From Paenibacillus eucommiae (GTDB lineage Bacteria; Bacillota; Bacilli; Paenibacillales; NBRC-103111): DNA of 64,000 nucleotides. Both the position numbers and the translations under genes were made by a program. The stretch is taken from contig NZ_JAGGLB010000003.1 in the NCBI RefSeq assembly GCF_017874215.1, forward strand, positions 62,001-126,000, read 5' to 3'. Positions 58,304-64,000 of this stretch are shown here, piece after piece. Numbering within the stretch: the first letter of the stretch is position 1; every line of letters starts with the position of its first letter. The notes beneath the pieces were generated by a model. It had not been told where the DNA came from and ran no database searches. It worked only from the letters and a program-made list of their open reading frames with translations.

Positions 58304-59095
58304 CTAGAAAAACGCATATAGTCCATTTTCAAAGTACTTGTATTCCTGCTCACCTATAATCTTTTTTCCATATCCTTCAAAGAAAGCATCAATCTCTGAT
58401 TCTGTTTCAATTGCATTTGGCTTAGGGCGAACCGCTAAAGCTGCATCATATCTTGGATCTCCAAACGCTCCGCCGCTCCAATCAATAATGCTTGCTATTT
58501 TTCCATCACAAACTAATACATTATCAATTGTGAAATCACCATGAATTAATGTATATTCTGTTGCTTGAGGCTTGTTGTTTTTCAATGAGCCTAATAATTC
58601 AATTGTTCCATCGACTGAGTAATGTTTAAGATTATATTCTGCAGTTCGTAACATATTGTCCAACCAAATTGAATCTCCAATTAATTCTTTAGGGCATGGT
58701 GTTCTGTGAATATTTGACAAGGCTGCTCCAAAATTAAATATCAGTTCATGCTTTTTATCACAATTTTTCTCATTCATTAATGCCTGTCTTAAAGTCTCTC
58801 CCTCAAAAAATTGCACGAGCGCCCACGCCTGATTCTTATCTTTTTCTTCCACGAACTGATAAACAGAAGGAATAGGTAACTGTGTCTCTTGAAGACAACC
58901 CAGAACATGTATTTCTTGAGATAACCAAGAACAATATTGATCCCCCCTTGTTCTTTTTAAAATATAACAACCTCGTTCACTTTTAATTATTCCTACATCA
59001 GATGTGTGACCCTGTCTTGGAAATCTGATGTCTTTAACTTGACCTATGTAATCAATGATTTCATTGGGTATTTCATGTAAATTGATTGGCAGCAT
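58304..59095 (-). CDS. Phosphotransferase family protein (APH)
   Basis: 263 residues. ATP-binding strand RGCYILKRTRGDQYC, catalytic loop TLIHGDFTIDNVLVCDG and metal motif IIDWSGGAFGDPRYDAAL are complete; AWALVQFFEGETL is the hinge. It is of the short homoserine-kinase/macrolide-kinase-like type. GAGGTG and a run of T precede the ATG. Its C-terminus is FENGLYAFF, somewhat shorter than usual. Third intact member of the family here. Confidence 0.88.
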   Translation of the reverse strand: MLPINLHEIPNEIIDYIGQVKDIRFPRQGHTSDVGIIKSERGCYILKRTRGDQYCSWLSQEIHVLGCLQETQLPIPSVYQFVEEKDKNQAWALVQFFEGETLRQALMNEKNCDKKHELIFNFGAALSNIHRTPCPKELIGDSIWLDNMLRTAEYNLKHYSVDGTIELLGSLKNNKPQATEYTLIHGDFTIDNVLVCDGKIASIIDWSGGAFGDPRYDAALAVRPKPNAIETESEIDAFFEGYGKKIIGEQEYKYFENGLYAFF

Positions 59096-59195
59096 AAAAA
59101 AAACACCTCAACAATTCGTTTTGCTAATTTTAACATCATTTCTTGAAAAAATTGAATCCACAACACTTTCTTGCGCGGGTAAGCCCTCCCTTTCA

Positions 59196-59522
59196 CTAAT
59201 TTTCCGCATTTTTTATTTCTTCTTTTGACACAACACGCCAACCGTGTGCTTCAAGTTTATTTATATATGTTTCTATATTAATTTCTTCAATTTCTATTGC
59301 AAGTGGTGTCAAAGAAACCCAACATTCATCAGAAGCATAATTAATAGTAACTTTTACTACCTCATATCCATTGTGGAACCCTGGATGAAAACCTGGATCA
59401 TCTATTATATCCCCTTTAACAGGGCGGATATTAGATTCAAGTGTTTTCATCATTATCTCTTGTATATTCTTTTCTTTTTGTTCCTTTATTGATGATATAA
59501 AAAGCATCATATTTATTTTCAT
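59196..59522 (-). CDS. Small hypothetical protein
   Basis: 108 residues, ATG behind AGAGGGGGATAAC. No motif recognised. A helical N-terminus (ISSIKEQKEKNIQEIMMKTL) is followed by strands (GYEVVKVTINYASDECWVSL) and a C-terminal helix ending HGWRVVSKEEIKNAEN. Cytosolic. Unknown role. Confidence 0.55.
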   Translation of the reverse strand: MKINMMLFISSIKEQKEKNIQEIMMKTLESNIRPVKGDIIDDPGFHPGFHNGYEVVKVTINYASDECWVSLTPLAIEIEEINIETYINKLEAHGWRVVSKEEIKNAEN

Positions 59523-59634
59523 TGTTATCCCCCTCTTTACATTTTTTAGATCCGTTCAACGCTCTCACACAACCTACAAGTAGGCTTCGTATCAGAGTTA
59601 GGGTACCCCCGTCTGCTTTGCAATCCTACAAGAC

Positions 59635-60084
59635 TTAAGGTTCTAACTTAAATATTATTTCCTCAACATCTCTGCCACTTAATTCTATATAAAAAGGCTG
59701 AAGATCCTCGTTTAAACAATATTCAATTCTCTGTCTTAAATTTTTCCAAGTAACCATTTCCAATGCTATTTTTATTGAAAAAAAACCTACTTCTAGGCTC
59801 TCAGAACTAGTTGTAAGTTCTCCTCCAATAGCTTTACCCAAAAATAATGTATTACAAATTGATCGATCTACATTTTGAATGACTCCACAAAATTTGATAA
59901 CCTCAATATCTATACCCGCTTCTTCTTTTGTTTCCCTGATTGCAGCGTCCTTAAGTGATTCTCCTTCTTCAACTTGTCCGCCAGGCATCTCCCATCCTCT
60001 ACGTGGTCCTTTTATTAATAAAATTTCTTCTTGGTTATTAAATACAATAGTTGCTGCTGAAACTATATGTTTTGGTTGGGTCAT
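59635..60084 (-). CDS. NUDIX hydrolase
   Basis: 149 residues; GGAGGTAACATATGT before the ATG. Nudix box GGQVEEGESLKDAAIRETKE followed by EAGIDI is complete, with PRRGWEMPGGQVEE before it. ADP-ribose, NADH or modified nucleotide are typical substrates; not decided here. It is adjacent to a VOC gene (60140) on the same strand. Confidence 0.9.
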   Translation of the reverse strand: MTQPKHIVSAATIVFNNQEEILLIKGPRRGWEMPGGQVEEGESLKDAAIRETKEEAGIDIEVIKFCGVIQNVDRSICNTLFLGKAIGGELTTSSESLEVGFFSIKIALEMVTWKNLRQRIEYCLNEDLQPFYIELSGRDVEEIIFKLEP

Positions 60085-60126
60085 ACATATGTTACCTCCA
60101 TCGTTTTAGTCACGGCATTCTGCTCC

Positions 60127-60152
60127 ACTCTCGTACCCATTAGCTGAAACAG
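60127..60152. repeat. CGTTAG element 25 (right core only)
   Basis: CACTCTCGTACCCATTAGCT followed by GAAACA. The TTA of the core is the stop codon of the gene at 60140. No hairpin or left core is seen; outermost copy of the family in the window. Confidence 0.45.
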
Positions 60153-60523
60153 GTACACACCATTATCATATTGCCATCCGGATCTTTAAATGTGAAATCA
60201 GACAAGTCGGGATATGTTTGGATCTCCGTTACGATGTCTGCCTCGAGTTCCTTAACACGATGATATGCTGCGTTAATATCTGAAGTACTCAGATTAAATA
60301 GAGGCTGATTTGAAGGTATGAGCTCGTAATTCAAATCAAAACAATGATTATCTAGGGTAATTCCCGGTCGCCCGAGTCCCATATCCAATGTATAAACTGG
60401 ACCTATATACCCTCCTTCTCTGACTTCTAAGCCAAGAAGAACGCTGTACCATCGTATTGATCTTTCTAAATTTGTGACATGAACGAAGATAGTATCTACT
60501 CTGTTATGAATAGGATTTAACAA
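60140..60523 (-). CDS. VOC family protein
   Basis: 127 residues, TTG behind AAGGGGGTAGCAAA. The paired fold is read from RVDTIFVHVTNLERSIRWYS and DFTFKDPDGNMIMVCTC. The His and Glu of a metal site are partly conserved (FVHV near the start). Its TAA stop lies in a CGTTAG-type core. Function unknown, like most small VOC proteins. Confidence 0.85.
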   Translation of the reverse strand: MLNPIHNRVDTIFVHVTNLERSIRWYSVLLGLEVREGGYIGPVYTLDMGLGRPGITLDNHCFDLNYELIPSNQPLFNLSTSDINAAYHRVKELEADIVTEIQTYPDLSDFTFKDPDGNMIMVCTCFS

Positions 60524-60630
60524 ATTTGCTACCCCCTTGAATGGTATTTATTAACAAGCTAATATTATCGTACATACGTTCCGCTGTAAATAGGAAGCAG
60601 TATTTCAGCAATCGCTTTGAAAAATGAAAA

Positions 60631-60672
60631 AACAAACGCAGGATTATCTTTATAAGATGATCCTGCGTTTGT
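60631..60672. terminator. Stem-loop, likely terminator
   Basis: ACAAACGCAGGAT pairs with ATCCTGCGTTTGT around a 16-base loop. It sits just downstream of the 60757 gene on the minus strand; A-rich side gives T tract there. Confidence 0.7.
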
Positions 60673-60756
60673 GAGTCTATCAGGAAAAATAAAGAACGTG
60701 TTCGCCGCGGCGGAACCTAATCTGTCATATAAACCAGTCTGAATTAGCAAAATGCT

Positions 60757-61398
60757 TTAAATGTCTATTACCCTGAGTGTATACACGTTAGAAGAACCAA
60801 CTGGAGCCGCATTGAAATAGGCGCTGTTCGCAACTGCTCCGGGAAACTTGACCCCATATGTAATACCGCCTCCGCCATCCTTGATACCCACGATTTCTAC
60901 TGTACTAGGAATAGGAACTTGCAATACTACGGGCTTGTGAAAAATGCCGACATTTTCCACAAGGATTTGGCCATTTACCTTAACTGTAACTACATCTCCA
61001 TCTTCTGCAGCATAATCCCATATCAGCACACGGCTTGTATCCATTCCCTTCTTCATCTCAAGCTCGAAATTTCTAGGCTGCAGGCCTGCAGAATCATCTG
61101 AATAGGTTAATATTGTTCCGGCCATCATCCCTTTGCCGATCCCATTTGACTGAACATCTTTCATATTGCCTGATAACGATGAGGAATCAAAGAAGAAAAA
61201 TGTCGCAAACAGCACTAATGCCATAATTCCCATCCAGAATCGATGCTTGTTTTTCCTCTTGTCAGGCGGAGGATGTTGTCCATCAGACTTCACTTGATGA
61301 CTCGAATGAATCTCTTCTTTTACCCCGGCGGGGGGACGCTGGTTTCCCTTTTGCACATAATTTTCCCGTGCTTCCGTATTTCGCTGAAAGTCCGTCAA
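60757..61398 (-). CDS. Membrane-anchored protein linked to AAA ATPase
   Basis: 213 residues; TTG behind AAAGGAGGAGCAGCA. A proline- and charge-rich cytoplasmic part, a membrane helix (WMGIMALVLFATFFFFD), then an extracellular domain: FELEMKKGMDTSRVLIWDYA, VTVKVNGQILVENVG, TVEIVGIKDGGGGITYGVKF. This looks like a beta-sandwich, unassigned. Third gene of a minus-strand operon after the AAA ATPase and a membrane protein, and likely its functional partner. Confidence 0.72.
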   Translation of the reverse strand: MTDFQRNTEARENYVQKGNQRPPAGVKEEIHSSHQVKSDGQHPPPDKRKNKHRFWMGIMALVLFATFFFFDSSSLSGNMKDVQSNGIGKGMMAGTILTYSDDSAGLQPRNFELEMKKGMDTSRVLIWDYAAEDGDVVTVKVNGQILVENVGIFHKPVVLQVPIPSTVEIVGIKDGGGGITYGVKFPGAVANSAYFNAAPVGSSNVYTLRVIDI

Positions 61399-61424
61399 TG
61401 CTGCTCCTCCTTTCTATGTCAGAT

Positions 61425-61850
61425 TTATCGATTGTCTTCCTGTTGAACGAGCGGGTACTCCCGGTACAAGATGGACATACACAATCGGACAATGACAAAA
61501 ACAAGAATTCCCAGCGTAATAGCCCATCCTTTTGAAAAAAGCCCTTGGTCAGCCCATTTGTTAACTACGATACCCGCCAGGGCTAGAGCAGTGCTAGTAT
61601 ATAAAGCCATCTGCAACAAAGGAAGCAGAATCGTCATTTTGCGGTAAGGTTTCCCCAAGAAATCGCTTTTCATAGCCAAATACACCCAAAAGGTAAAGAA
61701 GCCTAAAACACTTAATACGGTGTTACTGGTTGGAATCTCGTAGACAAGTGCATTCTTAATATCATCATATACCATAAAAGGCAGAAGAAAGATCACGGGG
61801 ATAAAAATAATCATTAAAGGATGATAAATAATCGCAAACAACCATTTCAA
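61425..61850 (-). CDS. Multi-pass membrane protein linked to AAA ATPase
   Basis: 141 residues; TTG behind GAGAGAGGGAGAAGCC. About four membrane helices (HPLMIIFIPVIFLLPFMVYD; VLSVLGFFTFWVYLA; ILLPLLQMALYTSTALALAG; WAITLGILVFVIVRLCM) and a polar tail. It lies 18 bp after the AAA gene and 26 bp before the 60757 gene. No family recognised; probably forms a complex with them. Confidence 0.68.
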   Translation of the reverse strand: MKWLFAIIYHPLMIIFIPVIFLLPFMVYDDIKNALVYEIPTSNTVLSVLGFFTFWVYLAMKSDFLGKPYRKMTILLPLLQMALYTSTALALAGIVVNKWADQGLFSKGWAITLGILVFVIVRLCMSILYREYPLVQQEDNR

Positions 61851-61868
61851 GGCTTCTCCCTCCTCTCT

Positions 61869-64000
61869 CTATCTTTCAAAATCTTCGGGAATAAGCGTTG
61901 ACAGCTCCTCGGCAGTGGCATCGGCCTTCCCGCTCATGCGCATGGCATGGCTTCTGATCGCCTTTTCAACCAGATTTCGTACGAGCCGTCCGTTCCCTGC
62001 TGTCAAATTTCCCCTATAGGTTCCAAAGAGGGATAGAAGCTTAGAGTCCGCCTCCCCAGTTATCACATACCCTTGTGCCGCTACCTGTATATGCGAGATC
62101 TGCAGCATCTCTTCCTCCGAATAATCGGGGAAGGTGATGATATTGGGGAATCTGGACCGGAGGCCCGCATTACTATCCAGGAAACGCTCCATATCTTCAT
62201 CGTAGCCGGCCAAAATCACGATAAGCCGGTCCCGGTAATCATCCATGGCTTTGACAAGTGTATCGATCGCTTCCTGTCCAAAATGATCCCCGTCCGCCGC
62301 TAAGGCGTAGGCCTCATCCACGAATAAGATACCGCCCAGTGCACGTTCGATGACTTCCCGCGTCTTGAGTGCAGTTTGTCCTACATAACCGGCAACCAGA
62401 CCAGATCGATCGGTCTCTACCAGAGTGTCCGCCTTGATCACACCCAATTCTTTAAACCGTCTTGCCAAAATACGTGCAATGGTCGTCTTTCCTGTTCCCG
62501 GGTTTCCTTTAAATACCATGTGCAGAGTCTGCGCGGCACTGATGGGCAAGCCCATCTCCTGCCTGCGTCTGGCTACCTCAACCTGAGCCGAAAGACTTCT
62601 CACAAAGTTCTTAACAGTTGCCAGGCCGACGATCGAATCCAGCAGTTCCCATGTTTGAGCTCCATGATTGGCGGAGTCCGGATCTACTGACAAACCAAAG
62701 TCTGCCGCTATGAGCTCAGTCAATTGATCCTTCCCGATATCAGGATGATCGGCCAACCGTTCAGCTTGCTTGCGTATCGCTTCCTCCAACGTATTCCTTA
62801 CGAGCCGGCCATTGCCTCCGTCCTTTTTGCCAGGTATCTGCTTATCATTAAAATAAGTTCTAAGCAAAGGAGTTACGTCAGGAGCCAACGTGAATCCGCG
62901 CGTCCTCACCATCAGAGAAGCAATTCGCTGCATGTCCTCAGCCGTATAATCAGGAAATTCGATCTGCAATGGAAACCGTGAGGATAGACCTGGGTTCATA
63001 CCGACAAACCGCTGCATATCTTCTGTGTATCCAGCCAAAACAACGATCAGATTATCTTTATGAAGCTCAATTAGACGAACAAGTGTGTCGATCGCTTCCT
63101 TGCCGAAACCACCGCCCTGTACACCGTCCTGTGCAAGCGCATAGGCTTCGTCAATGAATAGTAGACCGCCTAGTGCGGATTCTATAACCAGCTTCGTCTT
63201 GTTCGCTGTCTCCCCAACATACTGCCCGACAAGATCGGAACGGTCAACCTCAACCAAATGGCCTTTCTTCAAATACTCCATAGACCGGAGCATTCCAGCC
63301 AGCAGACGAGCCATCGTCGTCTTTCCGGTTCCTGGATTACCCGAAAAAATCATATTGAGCGTCTGACCCGTATCAACCTGAACGCCGGCCTCCTTCCTCC
63401 TCCGATCCACAACAAGCTGCTTCTCCAAAGTCCGGACGAAGGTCTTGACCTTATCCAACCCCACAATGCCGGCAAGCTCATTTTCAATGTTAAATGCTTC
63501 CTTTGCCCCAATACCAAAGTCCGCTCCCGTAAGCAGCTGCAGGTCTGTGTCTTCTTTTGACATAAGCTCCCCAATACGGGTCGATTGCTTTCGGACAGCT
63601 TCCTCGAACAAATTTCGGACAAGTCGGCCATTACCGCTGTCATTCCGGCCAGGGATCTGCCTATTTTCGAACAGTTCGATAAGCCCCTCATGGGCATCCG
63701 CTTCTATGCTGAATCCATTGGAATGTGCCATTCGCAGCATAATCTCCACCATGTCCTTCGCCTGGTAATCCGGAAATTCAACAATGAATGGAAATCTGGA
63801 TCGCAAGCCGGGATTAGACCGCAGGAAAACTTCCATTTCCCGGGTATAGCCAGCTATCACAACCACCAGATTACTCCGATTATCCTCCATAGCCTTAACG
63901 ATCGTATCAATCGCTTCGATGCCGAATGTATCGTGGTCATGACGCGCGAGTGTATAAGCCTCATCAATGAACAGCACGCCTTCTAAAGCTTCCGTCACTT
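61869..64000 (-). CDS. Multi-module CbxX/CfxQ (SpoVK-like) AAA ATPase, 5' end outside window
   Basis: At least 710 residues; the frame is open at the right edge. Three CbxX/CfxQ AAA modules are visible: the rest of one (LFIDEAYTLARHDHDTFGIE) and two complete ones, each with Walker A (GNPGTGKTTMARLLAGMLRS; GNPGTGKTTIARILARRFKE), Walker B (LLFIDEAYALA; ILFVDEAYALA) and the Arg finger region (NPGLSSRFP; NAGLRSRFP). Such ATPases remodel protein complexes; SpoVK acts in spore maturation and EccA in secretion. Two membrane proteins follow in the operon. Confidence 0.9.
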   Translation of the reverse strand, partial: VTEALEGVLFIDEAYTLARHDHDTFGIEAIDTIVKAMEDNRSNLVVVIAGYTREMEVFLRSNPGLRSRFPFIVEFPDYQAKDMVEIMLRMAHSNGFSIEADAHEGLIELFENRQIPGRNDSGNGRLVRNLFEEAVRKQSTRIGELMSKEDTDLQLLTGADFGIGAKEAFNIENELAGIVGLDKVKTFVRTLEKQLVVDRRRKEAGVQVDTGQTLNMIFSGNPGTGKTTMARLLAGMLRSMEYLKKGHLVEVDRSDLVGQYVGETANKTKLVIESALGGLLFIDEAYALAQDGVQGGGFGKEAIDTLVRLIELHKDNLIVVLAGYTEDMQRFVGMNPGLSSRFPLQIEFPDYTAEDMQRIASLMVRTRGFTLAPDVTPLLRTYFNDKQIPGKKDGGNGRLVRNTLEEAIRKQAERLADHPDIGKDQLTELIAADFGLSVDPDSANHGAQTWELLDSIVGLATVKNFVRSLSAQVEVARRRQEMGLPISAAQTLHMVFKGNPGTGKTTIARILARRFKELGVIKADTLVETDRSGLVAGYVGQTALKTREVIERALGGILFVDEAYALAADGDHFGQEAIDTLVKAMDDYRDRLIVILAGYDEDMERFLDSNAGLRSRFPNIITFPDYSEEEMLQISHIQVAAQGYVITGEADSKLLSLFGTYRGNLTAGNGRLVRNLVEKAIRSHAMRMSGKADATAEELSTLIPEDFER

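Noticed and set aside
3003-60152. The repeated element as a CRISPR array
   Set aside because: Copies are irregularly spaced by 0.3-5 kb with genes between them, vary in sequence and contain hairpins; no short uniform spacers and no cas genes.
3003-60152. A classical integron
   Set aside because: No IntI-like integrase or attI is in the window, the core GTTAGTT departs from GTTRRRY, and genes run against the direction an attC reading of the plus strand would give. Kept only as a structural analogy.

Overview
The window looks like a chromosome segment of a spore-former of the Bacillales, most probably Paenibacillaceae. Signs are strong GGAGG-type ribosome sites, frequent TTG and GTG starts, a SpoVK-like AAA ATPase, an ECF41 sigma factor with its usual partner, and many small single genes typical of Paenibacillus accessory regions. 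No rRNA, tRNA, CRISPR array, integrase or complete insertion sequence was seen.

Layout. 0-3 kb: a carbohydrate locus with two pectate-lyase-like beta-helix genes and a divergent AraC regulator. 3-11.3 kb: a run of single minus-strand genes (sulfotransferase, GyrI-like, VOC, DUF402, esterase, phosphotransferase, unknowns), separated by an 80-100 bp element called the CGTTAG element here. 11.4-14.6 kb: a sulfatase followed by wreckage of a polysaccharide locus. 15.2-23.7 kb: thpR, ankyrin, TSUP, SUKH, DUF4304, LCP, HAD, AhpD-like/Rrf2 and GNAT genes. 23.7-33.1 kb: pentapeptide protein, a headless MocR-ddl pair, hydrolase/MerR pair, a probable RiPP operon and GNAT genes. 33.2-49.6 kb: the element-separated single genes resume, interrupted by argC-dinB and the ECF41 module. 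49.6-60.5 kb: a sigma/BtrH-like fusion, an AlkZ-related protein, phosphotransferases, SMI1-LRR, Rrf2-regulated reductase, NUDIX and VOC genes. 60.7-64 kb: a multi-module AAA ATPase with two membrane proteins.

Two things stand out. First, about 27 copies of the CGTTAG element: two direct copies of a quasi-palindromic core (about CTATCNTGNCCCGTTAG) flank a GC-rich hairpin. They sit between unrelated, mostly single genes; three genes (4645, 38387, 60140) take their stop codon from the core; one copy truncates an aminopeptidase gene; one cassette holds a high-GC esterase with an AT-rich start. This resembles integron cassettes, but no integrase is present. Second, at 28.87-31.41 kb a 29-codon gene is followed by a hairpin, a ThiF/E1-like enzyme with a PqqD-like N-terminus and a membrane metalloprotease with HEMAH: the layout of a ribosomally made, modified peptide of a kind I cannot assign.

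Most other genes point to stress and chemical defence (AhpD-like, Rrf2, NUDIX, GNAT, VOC, phosphotransferases) and immunity-type proteins (SUKH, SMI1, DUF4304).
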